From Elephas maximus indicus (Eukaryota > Chordata > Mammalia > Proboscidea > Elephantidae), in contig NC_064819.1 of the NCBI RefSeq assembly GCF_024166365.1, forward strand, positions 150,976,293 to 151,040,292: DNA of 64,000 nt, written 5' to 3'. The notes beneath the pieces were generated by a model. It had not been told where the DNA came from. It saw nothing but the letters and a program-made list of their open reading frames with translations, and ran no database searches. This document shows positions 12,074-23,335 of the stretch, piece after piece (position 1 is the first letter of the stretch; each line of letters starts with the position of its first letter). Position numbers and translations under genes: made by a program.

Positions 12074-12618
12074 TTTAAGAGACAATAAGGAACCTGTGAA
12101 TTCCCAGCCATTATACCACAGGATCAGAATGTTGCTCTTGGGGTCACAAATACTCTACTCACTGAAGGGCTAGGAAGAAGCCCAGATGGATTCTGCCTCA
12201 TGATCTTACTCCCTAATGTTAGCATGGTGAACTGAAATGCCCACTTTCCCCATCATGTTCTCATATCTCATTCTCCTGACCAATTTCCTCTGGGCTGCAT
12301 CTACAGCAATCACTGTGGTTTTGATTCAAACACACTCGGAGCAGGAAAATTTTTAGAGATTTTTTTTTTCTCTAGTCCTCACCATACTTCATCTGGACTG
12401 ATGGGATATGGATGAAAAAGCAGTAAAAACGAGTTTCAAGAAACTTAGGCAACTGTAGAGTGAATAAGAAGGTATTCCATATTCTAATATCCTATGCTGT
12501 TCAGAAGTCTTGGGGAATAGTTGAAACTAACTGGATTGATTCAAGTTGATGTTAAGCTGCTTTCTGCAGGCCGACATTGCTTTGTATAACAAATGAATAT
12601 GCATTGTTTAATTAGTTT
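12074..12618. other. Intergenic, no recognised feature
   Basis: Unique sequence with a short T-tract at 12361-12369; nothing else seen. Confidence 0.45.
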
Positions 12619-12912
12619 TACGTTTGTTGTTGTTAGGTGCCTTCATCTTGATTTCCAAGTCACAATGACCTGGTGTGACGAAGTGAACTACCTCATATGG
12701 TTTTCTAGGCTGTAATCTTTACAGGAACAGATCGCCAGGTCTTCCTCCCATGGAACCACTGGGTGGGTTGGAACCACCAACCTTAACCCACTGCTGTCGA
12801 GTTGATTCTGACTCATAGCGACTCTACAGGACAGAGTAGTACTGTCCCATAGAGTTTCCAAGGAGTGGCTGGTGCATTTGAACTGCAGACCTTTTGGTTA
12901 GCAGCTGAGAGT
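12619..12912 (-). mobile_element. Two adjacent minus-strand AfroSINE pieces
   Basis: A long-variant copy (12619-12785, with ggctgtaatctttacaggaa) abuts a short-variant copy (12788-12912, with gttgattctgactcatagcg and ccttttggttagcagctgag). Confidence 0.8.
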
Positions 12913-12984
12913 CATTGATTCCAATTAGGGAAAGCATCAGGCTATTGATATTTTAAACTACATCCTACTGATTTTATGAAGATT

Positions 12985-13806
12985 TTATGAAGAAGAACAG
13001 GGCATCGGGGTTGGAGGAAGACTCTTGAACAAACTGTGTTATGCAGATGACACAACTTTGCTTGCTGAAAATGAAGAAGACTTAAAGAACTTACTGATGG
13101 AGATCAAAGACCAGAGCCTTCAGTATGAGTTACACCTCAACATAAAGAAAGTGAAAATTCTCACAACTGGACCAATAAGCAACATCATGATAAATGGAGG
13201 AAAGAGTGAAGTTGTCAAGGATTTTGTTTTACTTGGATCCACAATCAACACCTATGGAAGCAGCAGTGAAGAAATCAAAAGACTGATTGCACTGGGCAAA
13301 TCTGCTGCAAAAGACTCTTCGAAGTGTTGAAAAGCAAAGATGTTACCTTGAATATTAAGGTGTGCTTGACCCAAGCCATGGCATTTTCAGTTGTTTCCTA
13401 TGTATGTGAAAGCTGGATGATGAATATGGCAGATGGAAGAAAAATTGATGCCTTTGAATTATGGTGTTGGCAACAAATATTGAATATACCATGGACTGCC
13501 AAAATAACAAACAAATCTGTCTTGGAAGAAGTACAACCAGAATGCTCTTTAGAAGCAAGGCTGGCGAGAATATGTCTCACATACTTTGGACATGTTATCA
13601 GGAGGCATCATGCTTGGTAAGGTAGAAGGTCAATGAAAAAGAGGAAGACCCTCAATAAGATGGATTGACATGGCGGCTGCAACAATGGGCTTAAGCATAA
13701 CAGCGATTCCGAGGATGGTGCAGGACCCAGCAGTGTTTCGTTGTGTTGTACATGGTGTTGCTATGTGTCAAAACAGACTTGATGGCACCTAAAAACAACA
13801 ACAACA
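12985..13806 (+). mobile_element. RTE-clade LINE, 3' part
   Basis: It encodes the RTE reverse transcriptase from the catalytic region (LCYADDTTLLAENEEDLKNL) to near the C-terminus (TYFGHVIRR), with frameshifts near 13324 and 13610. The 3' end is gcacctaaaaacaacaacaac. Confidence 0.9.
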
Positions 13807-13911
13807 GATTTTAAAGTATATTGACTAACATCATCAATGAACTTTTGACTGTAACAGGATCCTTATGTTCATGTTTAATTTAGATTAAAAATAGAATTTA
13901 ATTACCTACAG

Positions 13912-13953
13912 TTTGAATCGACTTGACGGCAAAGGCTTTGGTTTGGTTTTTGT
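13912..13953 (+). mobile_element. AfroSINE tail remnant
   Basis: Only the 3' tail is left: gaatcgacttgacggcaaag gctttggtttgg. Confidence 0.6.
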
Positions 13954-13955
13954 AT

Positions 13956-14545
13956 AGTTTGAAAAAGAAAACAAAAAGCTTAGACAAATTGCAAAAATAT
14001 CAAAGATAGTAAAGCTACAGAAAATTGAAACTCTCATACAGAATTGACATAGAGATTGATATACCCGCAGTGGATAAGAGCTCACCTGCTAGCCAAAATG
14101 TCGGCAGTTCGAATCCACCAGCTGCTCCTTAAAAACCCTATGGGGCAGCTCTGCTCTGTCCTAGAGGTCACTATGAGTGGGAATTGACTCAATGGCAATA
14201 GGGTTTTTTCTTTTCTTTTTTTTTTGGTTTTGTGGAAAGCAATGTGGTACTACGTAGCAAAAATTTCACAAATGTTAATACTTTCAGATTCTGACATTTC
14301 ACCTTTGGAAATCTTTCCTAAAGAAATTACTTGCAATACAAAACATTTTTATACACAACAGTATTTTTCCCAGTGTTATTTATCTGGTGAAAACTTAGAA
14401 AAATGTTAATAATCAATAACAGGGAAATACCTTAATAAGTTATTGCACATCCATTCAATTGTATATTATACAGCTATTAAAAATAACATGTAAAAAGCCT
14501 GTGTTACAATGTTAAATATAAAAGAATAACAAGGTATGATAAGCA
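13956..14545 (+). mobile_element. Old L1 fragment interrupted by a SINE
   Basis: The L1-like 3' region (caaaaatatcaaagatag ... ggaaataccttaataagtta) is split by an AfroSINE at 14063-14230. Confidence 0.55.
14063..14230 (+). mobile_element. AfroSINE-like SINE
   Basis: The head is cgcagtggataagagctcac, box-B-like gcagttcgaatccacc, then ctatggggcagctctgctct, tail atgagtgggaattgactcaa and a T-rich end. Confidence 0.85.
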
Positions 14546-15159
14546 GTAGCTTTTTTAAAATTAAAATTTTGTTGTTTCATGTTCTGCTTCTGATGTCTGT
14601 TTAACCTTGTTTAATACTTTCATGTCAATAGGCAGGCCTAACGAACCTTATTTATTTTTTTTAACGAGCCTTATTTTTAGGGAACCAAACCTTATTATTC
14701 CAGCTCCGAACATGTGCTTCTCGAAAGTGCAGTTTTCTCTTCTGGCGTCTTGGAACACCCTGCCACAGACTTCTTCTACGTAACAAGACATGAAATGAAA
14801 CTGCGATCTATTTTATTCTTGGTTTTTAAAACTGGATAGACATTTTGATAAGAACTCTACTTCTGTTTTCCTACGCCATCTGAACTGGCTCCTCCCTCTC
14901 TCCCAATCCTTTTGAAAATCCTTATACGTTAGCTACAACAATAAAACAAAAAACAAAAAACAACAATGGGCTCAAATATATTGAAGTTCATGAACATGGG
15001 CATGGCGCAGCATGTTGCAATGTTTCCCTGTTACACACAAGCTCGCCAGGAGTCTGGGCCGACTGTAACTAACAATAGGTTCTCGCGCCAGCAAGTTAAT
15101 ACTTTTGCTTTATGTTTGACACTTTTCACCATTGAGATGAAGTGAATCTCCCTTTTTCT
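14546..15159. other. Intergenic up to the CFAP206 island
   Basis: Unique sequence; no repeat or exon recognised. Confidence 0.45.
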
Positions 15160-15900
15160 GCCTAGGGTTTGGGCCCTTCCGTTTTTTCTTGGTCTTTGAA
15201 AGTTAGTCCGCCCATCTTTTCAGGGAAGACTCTCTAGCCCAGCCACGCCTCCTCCGCCTTGGCCCTTCCCCCTTTACTCCCGAGCGTTTGATCTCCATGG
15301 TTACACTGCCGCTATGGAAACCACCCACAGCCGGAAAGGCCAAGGCCGCCGGGCAGAATCCTATAGACAGGGCTCGGCCTCACGATTCCGGCTATGGTCG
15401 GCCTACTCCGTGCTCCGCGTCCTTGAACCGGAGGCGTACACCGCGAGGAGGCGAGTGCCGGGAAGCGGGCCGAGCGCGGGCGGCTGGAGGAATCCGTCCA
15501 GCCTCCTGGAGACTTAACCGTCAGCTAGGACCCTTCTACTGCGCCGGCGAGCGGAAACTTCGACTGCTTCCGGCCGGAGGCGCCCAGGTCCCCAGGTTAG
15601 ACTTGTAACCGCACTATTCTGGGACCTGAACTTTCCCGCCTTTGCCCGGCGCGGTTGTACCGCCAATCGCCAGAGCGCGAGAGAGTTAGCGCTTTGGGGT
15701 GTGGGTTGCTGGAGGGTACTGAGGAGAGTCTTTAGCGACCCCCAAGCACGTTGCCGGACAGCGCGCGTGCCCAGGTACACACACACACCACACAGAGACG
15801 CCACACAGACATTCAGGTGTCCCCACGGAGGCGGCTCTGAGGACAGCCACTTACCCACCGATATACCAGGAACAATTACTTCACCGCAGTAAGCCTCAAT
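15160..15900 (+). promoter_or_regulatory. CFAP206: CpG-rich island, probable CFAP206 promoter and non-coding exon 1
   Basis: This is the only GC/CpG-rich stretch between the left edge and SLC35A1, with many CG dinucleotides at about 15340-15680. It lies 7.6 kb upstream of the first coding exon, which needs an upstream non-coding exon. Possible 5' splice donors are CCCAG|GTCCCC (GT at 15588) and CCCAG|GTTAGA (GT at 15596). Open frames here (for example 15288-15608) are GC-driven and resemble no protein I know. The link to CFAP206 is inference from position and strand; the exact start site is unknown. Confidence 0.7.
15291..15304 (+). promoter_or_regulatory. Candidate RFX X-box in the CFAP206 island
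   Basis: The sequence atctccatggttac resembles the ciliary X-box (GTNRCC, short spacer, RGYAAC): two half-sites spaced by AT, the right one GGTTAC with one mismatch, the left one ATCTCC with two. A second half-site-like ggaaac follows at about 15316. RFX factors drive motile-cilia genes, so the place is apt, but the match is imperfect. Confidence 0.4.
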
Positions 15901-15907
15901 TCTCCCA

Positions 15908-16103
15908 CTTGTGGCCAGTTGCCTTTGAGTCAGCTAACTCCTGGTGACCCCATGTTATCAGAGTAAAATCGTGTGTCATAGGGTTTGCAATGGTTTCCTT
16001 AAGTAGATCAGCATATCTTTATTCCCAGTCTCCTCTGGGCGAACTGGAACTTCCACCTTTACCGTTAATATCTGAGTGCCTTAACTGCACCAACCAGGGG
16101 CTC
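15908..16103 (-). mobile_element. AfroSINE-like SINE, diverged
   Basis: ttgcctttgagtcagctaac tcctggtgacccc marks the tail side and ccttaactgcaccaaccagg ggctcc the head. It abuts the CpG island. Confidence 0.7.
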
Positions 16104-16329
16104 CCCCACCAGTGGAAGAGGGTGATAAAGTTGCCCACCTTATCCACTCAAATGGGAATGAGGAGTGAAGTGAGGCCATGAATGAAAAGTGCTTAGTTCA
16201 CATAGCAAGTCCTCAATATATGTTATAACACTGAGATGAGGTCAGGGAAAGGCCCTTGTGTGCATATTTCTGTCACATGTTTTAAAGAACATCAACATCT
16301 TGTTGAATTGCCGATGTTTATTCTTATCC

Positions 16330-16537
16330 TGGAGTCCCTGAGTGGTGAGAATGGTTAGGCCCTAGGCTGCTAGCTAAAAGGTTGGCAGTTTGAACTTACC
16401 CAAAGGTGCCTCAGAAGACAGGCCTGGTGATCTGCTTTCAAAAGGTCACAGCCTGGAAAACCCTATGGAGCAATTCTGCTCTGTGCACATGGGATCACCA
16501 TGAGTAGGAATCCACTTGTAGGCAACTAAAAACAACA
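16330..16537 (+). mobile_element. AfroSINE-like SINE, long variant
   Basis: ctggagtccctgagtggtga (head), ggtgatctgctttcaaaagg (extra block), then ccctatggagcaattctgct and the tail caccatgagtaggaatccac. Confidence 0.8.
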
Positions 16538-16837
16538 TTCTTATGCTGCACTACAATGGCAATGTAAAAAGATGGAAGATTCAGAGTGGAATTCCTAACC
16601 TCCATTTGGAAGGTGGTGCAACTAATGAACTCCAGTGTACACTGCAGTAACAGGCTCTGATCCTCTGCCTGTTTTGTTTGTTCGTTTCATTTGCAAATCT
16701 GGCTTCAGAGCCCTGTAATTTTCAATACCACATTGAAAGCTGAATTTAAGTTATAAAAGGAAAACAGTAAAAAGATTCTTGATATTCCATCCTTTCAGAA
16801 CAAAATTCACAAAAAAACCATAGCTAACGTTCATTGG

Positions 16838-17000
16838 GGAAACCCTGGTGGTGTAGTGGTTAGGAGCTATGGCTTCTAACCAAAAGGTCGGCAGTTTGAA
16901 TCCACGAGGTGCTCCTTGGAAACCCTATGGGGCAGTTCTACTTTGTCCTATAGGGTTGCTATGAATCGGAAGCGACTGGACCAATGGGTTTTGGTTAATA
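16838..17000 (+). mobile_element. AfroSINE, near-complete
   Basis: It starts ggggaaaccctggtggtgta with box A-like and box B-like parts (ggtcggcagtttgaatcc) and ends in the RTE-type tail atgaatcggaagcgactgga followed by gggttttggtt. Confidence 0.92.
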
Positions 17001-17063
17001 TTCATTGAGTACTTGTTACAAACTGCTGCTTTAGGCACTTACCTTATGTCATACACTATCCTA

Positions 17064-17223
17064 ACCATTAACCCATTGCTGTCCAGTCGATTCTAACTCA
17101 TAGTGATCCTATAGGACAGAGTACAACTGCCCTGTAGAGTTTTCAAGGAGTGGCTGGTGTATTCAAACTGCTGACCTTTTAGTTAGCAGCCAAACTCTTA
17201 ACCACTTCGCCACCAGGGTTCCA
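17064..17223 (-). mobile_element. AfroSINE, near-complete
   Basis: Inverted relative to the copy 64 bases upstream: aacccattgctgtccagtcg to cttcgccaccagggttcc. Confidence 0.9.
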
Positions 17224-17245
17224 TCATAACCACTAAATATATAAA

Positions 17246-17459
17246 ATCCAAAAACCATACCCATTGCCCTTAAGTTGATTCCAACTCACGGCAACCCCGT
17301 GTGTTACAGAGTAGAGCTGCTTCATAGGGTTTTCGTGGTTATAATCATTATAGAAGCAGATCTGCAGGCCTTTCTTTTGCGTTGCAGCTGGGTGGGTTCA
17401 AAGCGCCAAACTTTATGGTTAGTAGATGAAAGCAAACCATTTGTGCCACCCAGGGACCT
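17246..17459 (-). mobile_element. AfroSINE-like SINE, long variant
   Basis: It runs from aaaccatacccattgccctt to ccatttgtgccacccaggga cc, with the extra block ggttataatcattatagaag. It is followed by a MIR-like remnant at about 17480-17660 (atgaggaaaccatttcgtag). Confidence 0.85.
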
Positions 17460-17783
17460 TACTAAATATATAGAACTCATGTCATCCTCACAACAGCTTC
17501 TGGGAAGAGGATAGTAGTGTTATCTTCATTTTTCGGATGAGGAAACCATTTCGTAGCTGAAATAAGTGCCCAAGTTCTCACAGCTACAAAATGTGTGATG
17601 ATGGAACCTAGGCAATCTGATTCTAGTGGACAAAATGCCAAGTGCTACCATTTCTCATCCACCTAAACACTAACAGTGCTTAGAGTTACCTTTATTTACC
17701 TGCCATTGCCTTTGAGATTCTCTACATGCTAAGTTTGCTTGCGCTCAGTTAATGATACTCAGGAAAGTCAAAAAATGCAATAA

Positions 17784-18752
17784 TTGTTAAAAACCTACTA
17801 CTTTTTGAAATTCCTCAACACAAGAAAGGGCATCTATACAAAACCAACAGCCAATATCATTCTTAATGGACAGAGGCTGAAAGCATTCCCCCTGAGAACA
17901 TTAACAAGACAAGGATGCCCTTTATCACCACTCCTATTTAACGTTGTGCTGGGAGTCCTAGCTAGAACAATAAGGCAAGAAAAAGAAATAAGAGGCATCC
18001 AGATTGGTAAGGAAGAAGTAAAACTATCCCTATTTGCAGATGATATGATAGTATAGAGAACCCAAAGGACTCTACAAGAAAACTACTGGCACTGATAGAA
18101 AGATTCAGCAGAGTAGCAGGATACCAGATAAGCATAAAAGATCAGTTGGATTCTTATGCGTCAATAAAGAGAACTACAAAAAAATAAAATAAAATACTTG
18201 GGAATAAATCTAACCAGGGGTGTAAAAGACCTATACAAAGGAAACCACAAAACACTACTACAAGAAACCAAAAGAGACCTACATGTATGGAAAAACATAC
18301 CATGATAGGTGGACTCAATTTGTCAATTCTACCCAAAACAACCTACAAATACAATGCAATCCCAATCCAAATACCAATGGCATTCTTTAACGACATGGAA
18401 AAACTATCATTAACTTTATGTGGTAGGAACGAGGCCCCAGATAAGTAAAGCACTATCGAAGAAAAAGAATAAAGTCAGAGGCCTTACACTACCTGACCTC
18501 AGAATCTACTATACAGTTGCTGTAGTCAAAACTGGTACAGTGACAGACACATTGACCAATGGGACAGAATTGAGAACCCAGATGTAAATCTATCCACCTA
18601 CCATTCACTTGATTTTCAACAAAGGCCGAAGGACAATTAAATGGGGAAAAGACAGTTTTTTTAAACAAATGGTGCTGGCAAAACTGGATGTCCACCTATA
18701 AAAAAATGAAACAGGAGCCATATCTCACACTATACATAAAAACTAATTAAAA
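17784..18752 (+). mobile_element. L1 copy A, ORF2 part (left piece)
   Basis: It contains the L1 reverse-transcriptase catalytic region: [20 protein letters not shown] and [11 protein letters not shown], then a stop. It is split by L1 copy B; the right piece is at 20009-21866. Confidence 0.92.
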
Positions 18753-19993
18753 CACAAACAGATATATGCACATCCATGTTTATTGCAGCACTGTTTACAA
18801 TAGCAAAAAGATGGAAGCAACCCAGGTGACCATCAATGGATGAATGGATAAAAAAATTATGGTATATTCACACAATGGAATACTACGCATCGATAAAGAA
18901 CAGTGAGGAATCTGTGAAACATTTCATAACATGGAGGAACCTGAAAGGCATTATGCTGAGTGAAATTGCAAAAGGACAAATATTGTATAAGACCACTATT
19001 ATAAGAACTTGAGAAATAGTTTAAACTGAGAAGAAAACATTCTTTTGTGGTTACGAGAGTGGGGAGGGAGGGAGGGTGAGAGGGGCATTCACTAATTAGA
19101 TAGTAGATAGGGACTACTTTAGGTGAAGGGAAAGATAGCACATAATACAGGGGAGGTCAGCACAACTGGACTAAACTAAAAGCAAAGAAGTTCCCTGAAT
19201 AAACTGAATGCTTCAAAGGCCAGCGTAGCAGGGGCAGGGGTCTGGGGACCATGGTTTCAGGGGACATCTAAGTCAATTGGCATAATAAAATCTGTTAAGA
19301 AAACATTCTGCATCCCACTTTGAAGAGTGGCGTCTGGGATCTTAAACGTTAGCAAGCAGCCATCTAAGATGCATCAGTTGGTCTCAACCCATCTCGATCA
19401 AAGGAGAATGAAGAACACCAAGGACACAAGGTAATTATGAGCCAAAGAGACAGAAAGGGCCACATGAACCAGAGACTACATCATCCTGAGACCAGAAGAA
19501 CTAGATGGTGCTTGGCTACAACCGATGACTGCCCTGATAGGGAACAAAACAGAGAACCCCCAAGGGAGCAGGAAAGCAGTGGGATGCAGACCGCAAATTC
19601 TCATAAAAAGACCAGACTTAATGGTCTGAGACTAGAAGGACCCCGGTGGTCATGGCCCCCAGACCTTCTGTTGGCCCAGGACAGGAACCATTCCTAAAGC
19701 CAACTCTTCAGATGGATTGGAATGGACAATGGGCTGGAGAGGGATGCTGGTGAGGAGTGAGCTTCTTGGATCAGTTGGACACTTGAAACTATGTTGGCAT
19801 CTCCTGCCTGGAGGGGAGATGAGAAGGTAGAGGGGTTTAGAAGCTGGCGAAATGGACACAAAAAAAGAAGAGAGAGGGCTGTCTCATTAGGGGGAGAGTA
19901 ATTGGGATTGTGTAGCAAGGTGTATATGGGTTTTTGTGTGAGAGACTGACTTGATTTGTAAACTTTCACTTAAAGCACAATAAAAATTATTTA
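18753..19993 (+). mobile_element. L1 copy B, 5'-truncated, inserted into copy A
   Basis: It starts inside ORF2 (agatatatgcacatccatgt) and runs to a normal L1 3' end (cacttaaagcacaataaaaa). It is flanked by a 15-base target duplication (aaaaactaattaaaa at 18738-18752 and 19994-20008). Confidence 0.93.
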
Positions 19994-20008
19994 AAAAACT
20001 AATTAAAA

Positions 20009-21866
20009 AAACCTGTAAAGATCACAGAAGAAAAAATAGGGTCAGTGCTAGAGACCCTAATACAAGGCATAAACTCATACAAAGCGTAACTAACAATATA
20101 CAAACACCAGAAGATAAGCTAGATTACTGGGATCTTCTAAAAATTAAATACTTAGGCTGATCAAAAGACTTCACCAAAAAAGTAAAAAGAGGACCTACAG
20201 ACTGGAAAAAATTTTTGGCTATGACAAATCTGACAAAGGTCTAATCTCTAAAATCTACAGGAAAATGCAGCAGTTCTACAACAAAAAGACAATCCAATTA
20301 AAAAAAAAAATGGGCAAAGGATATGAACAGACACTTCACCAAAGAAGACATTCATGCAGCTAATAGACACATGAGGAAATGCTCGTGATCACTAGCCATT
20401 AGAGAAATGAAAATCAAAACAATAATGATATATTATCTCACTCCAGCATTACTGGCACGAATCAAAAAACCAAAAAATAACAAGTGTTGGTGAGGCTGTG
20501 GTAAGCTTGGAACTCTTATGCACCGCTACTGGAAATGTAAAATGGTACAACCATTTTGGAAAATGGTATGGCCCTTCCTTAAAAAGGTAGAAATAGAAAT
20601 ACCATAAGAGCTAGTAATCCCACTTCTAGGAATATATCCTAGAGAAGTAAGAGCTGTCACACGAATAGACATATGCACACCCATGTTCATTGCAGCATTT
20701 TTCACAATAGCAAAAAGATGGAAACAGCCTAAGTGCCCATCAACAGATGAATGTATAAACAAAATATGGTACATACACACAATGGAATACTACACAACAA
20801 TAAAGAACAACGGTGAATCTGCAAAACATCTCACAACATAGATGAATCTGGAGGGCTGTATTCTGAGTGAAATAAGTCAGTCTCAAAAGGACAAATACTG
20901 TATGAGACCACTATTATAAAAACTCATGAAAAGGTTTACATAGAGAAGGAAACAATCTTTGATAGTTACTAGGGAGGGTAGGGAGGGTAAGGGTAGGTAG
21001 GGAAAAATACTAACTAGGACAATAGGTAAGTGGTAACGTTGGTGAAGGGTAAGATACACAATACTGGGGAAGTCAGCGCAACTTAACCAAGGCAAGGTCA
21101 TGGAAGCTTCATAGATACATACAAACTCCCTGAGGGACCGAACTACTGGGCTGAGGGCTAGGGACCATGGTCTAGGGGGATATCTAGTTCAGTTGGCATA
21201 AAATAGTTTATAAAGAAAATGTTCTACATCCTACTTTCGTAACTAGCATCTGGGGTCTTAAAAGCTTGTGAATGGCCATCTAAGATACTCCACTGGCCCC
21301 ACCCCACCTGGAGCAAGGGAGAATGAAGAAAACCAGAGACATGGAAAGATTAGTTCATAGGACTAAGGGACTACAAGTACCACAGCCTCCACCAGACCGA
21401 GTCTAACACAACTAGATGGTGCCTGGCTACCACTGCCAACTGCTCTGACGGGGATCACAATAGAGGGTCCCAGACAGAGCTGGAGAAAAATGTAGAGCAA
21501 AATTCCAGCTCACAAAAAAAAGACCAGACTTACTGGTCTGTCAGAGATGAGAAGCCCTGAGAGTATAGCCCCAGAAAACCTTTTACTCAGTACCGAAGCC
21601 ACTTCTGAGGTTCATGCTTCAGCCAAAGATTAGACAGGCCTATAAAACAAAACGAGACTAAATGGGCACACCAGCTCAGGGTCAAGGACGAGAAGGCAGG
21701 AGGGGGCAGGAAAGCTCGTAATGTGGAACCCAAGGTTGTAAAGAGGAGAGTATTGACATGTTGTGTGGTTGGCAACCAATGTCACAAAACAATATGTGTG
21801 TTAATTGTTTAATAAGAAACTAACATGCTCTGTAAACCTTCATCTAAAGTACAAGAAAAAAAAAGA
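20009..21866 (+). mobile_element. L1 copy A, right piece with 3' UTR
   Basis: It resumes copy A at cctgtaaagatcacagaaga, passes through the end of ORF2 and a long G-rich 3' UTR, and ends at gtaaaccttcatctaaagta followed by an A-tail. Confidence 0.9.
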
Positions 21867-22007
21867 TACTAGAAATGAACAGTTAGAAAAAAACTACCTT
21901 TTCCTGGCTTAACGTAAATAGAATTAATAACCAGGAGTTTTTTTTTTTTTTTTCTGTCATGCATAACTCTCAGAATATATTTTGATTTTTTGCCTTTTTT
22001 TTTTCAG

Positions 22008-22360
22008 TCAAAAGTCTAAATTCCAACTTGGATGCAGAAGACAATTTAGACGACTTGAGCAAGAAGTGTTTTCTAGCAGACTCTTATAATTATGAAAGGT
22101 TATTTAGTGAATGTGGTAGAATAAGCATTTCCTCCTCTTTCAGACTGTACTCTGCTGCCTACACAGATGGGGTTTGGGTTTCTTATTAATTCATTCTTTT
22201 TCCCAAATACTGTTTAGCTTTTTTTTTAATTAAAAAAATAATAATGTAAATATGTTTTTGGTGATTACTATCATTTAAGTAACAAAAGGAAATGTTTCAA
22301 TCATTTGATGTTCCAGCTGCTCTCTGTTATCAATAAAGTCCTTTATTAAAAAAAAAAAAA
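22008..22360 (+). other. Exon-like segment: acceptor, 59-codon open frame, AATAAA and A-tract (unrecognised)
   Basis: A strong acceptor (ttttttttttcag, ending at 22007) is followed by an ATG-less open frame at 22010-22186 (59 codons, TAA at 22187). It begins KSLNSNLDAEDNLDDLSKKC and ends TDGVWVSY. The tail carries AATAAA at 22332-22337 and a 13-base A-tract from 22348. It does not match CFAP206 and I do not recognise the peptide. It may be the 3' end of an unidentified transcript, or a 5'-truncated processed pseudogene; a second frame (26 codons, from 22009) is also open. No matching target-site duplication was seen. Confidence 0.35.
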
Positions 22361-22388
22361 GTAACTAATGAGAAGCAGGAGAGTCCTG

Positions 22389-22940
22389 TTGCTCTTGCTA
22401 TTAGGTGCTATCGAGTTGGTGTGGGGTCATAGTGACCCTATGTACAACAGAATGAAACACCGCCTGGTCCTCTGCCATCCTCATAATCGTTGCTGTGTTT
22501 GAGCCCATTGTTGCAGCCACTGTGTCAATCCATCTCACTGAGGATCTTCCTCTTTTTTGTTGACCCTCTACTTTACCTAGTCCTCCTTCATGGACTGGTC
22601 CCTCCTGATACGTCCAAAGTATGGACGATGAAGCCTTGTCATCTTTGCTTCTAAGGAGCATTCTGGCTATACTTCTTCCAAGACAGATTTCCTTGTTCCC
22701 TGGCAGTCCATGGTATATTCAATGTTCTTTGCCAACACCATAATTCAAATGTATCAGTTCTTCTTGGTCTTCCTTATTCATTGTCCAGCTTTCTCATGTA
22801 TATGAGGCAATTGAAAATACCATGGCTTAGGTCAGGCACACCTTAGTCCTCAAAGTGACATCTTTGCTTTTTAGTACCTTAAAGAAGTCTTTTGTAGCAG
22901 ATTTGCCCAATGCAATATGGTGTTTGATTTCTTAGGAGAG
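22389..22940 (-). mobile_element. RTE-clade LINE, 3' part
   Basis: From the 3' end (ctattaggtgctatcgagtt) through sequence encoding RWIDTVAATMGSNTATI on the minus strand to the reverse-transcriptase C-terminal region. Confidence 0.9.
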
Positions 22941-22963
22941 GCCTAAATACTAATAAGTTAGGA

Positions 22964-23130
22964 GGCCTGGTGGCGAAGTAGTTAAGCATTTGGCTGCTAA
23001 CCAAAAGGTCAGCAGTTTGAATCCACCAGTTAGTTGCTCCTTGGAAACTGGGGCAGTTCTACTCTGTCCTATAGGGTCACTATGAGTCAGCATTGACTCG
23101 ATGGCAATGGCTGTGGGTTTTTTGTTTTTT
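22964..23130 (+). mobile_element. AfroSINE
   Basis: aggcctggtggcgaagtagt, ggtcagcagtttgaatccac, and tail atgagtcagcattgactcga with a T-rich end. It sits 90 bases before the first coding exon of CFAP206. Confidence 0.9.
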
Positions 23131-23222
23131 CAGTAATTAATATCACGGGTCTTTGGAAATGTAAAGTGGAGAAAAGCAATATATTAATACATTTTTAAAA
23201 ACTCAATCATTGTTTTATTTAG

Positions 23223-23335
23223 CCAGAATGCCTCCCACTCAGGCAGAAAGTGTTATAAAGAATATCATTCGCGAAATAGGACAAGAATGTGCGGCCCATG
23301 GAGAGATTGTTTCTGAAACTTTGGTTGCTTTTATG
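23223..23335 (+). CDS. CFAP206: CFAP206 first coding exon (residues 1-36)
   Basis: The acceptor is tgttttatttag ending at 23222. Five untranslated bases precede the ATG at 23228. The coding part is 108 nt, ends in phase 0 with ATG, and is followed by donor GTAAGA. It encodes the conserved N-terminus including the REIGQECAAHGEIVSETL segment. Since an acceptor lies just before the ATG, at least one non-coding exon must exist upstream, probably in the CpG island at about 15.2-15.6 kb. Confidence 0.95.

Noticed and set aside
1-15100. C6orf163, the gene expected upstream of CFAP206 by human gene order
   Set aside because: I saw no exon series with consistent phases; the human gene lies tens of kilobases upstream, so it is probably outside the window.
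15288-15858. Overlapping open frames of 60-114 codons on both strands in the CFAP206 CpG island
   Set aside because: GC-rich DNA has few stop codons; the frames overlap one another, resemble no protein I know, and the region is better explained as promoter and 5' UTR.
16838-16920. tRNA gene suggested by box A- and box B-like sequences
   Set aside because: The same sequence recurs about 30 times with a common SINE body and tail; no copy shows a clean tRNA cloverleaf.
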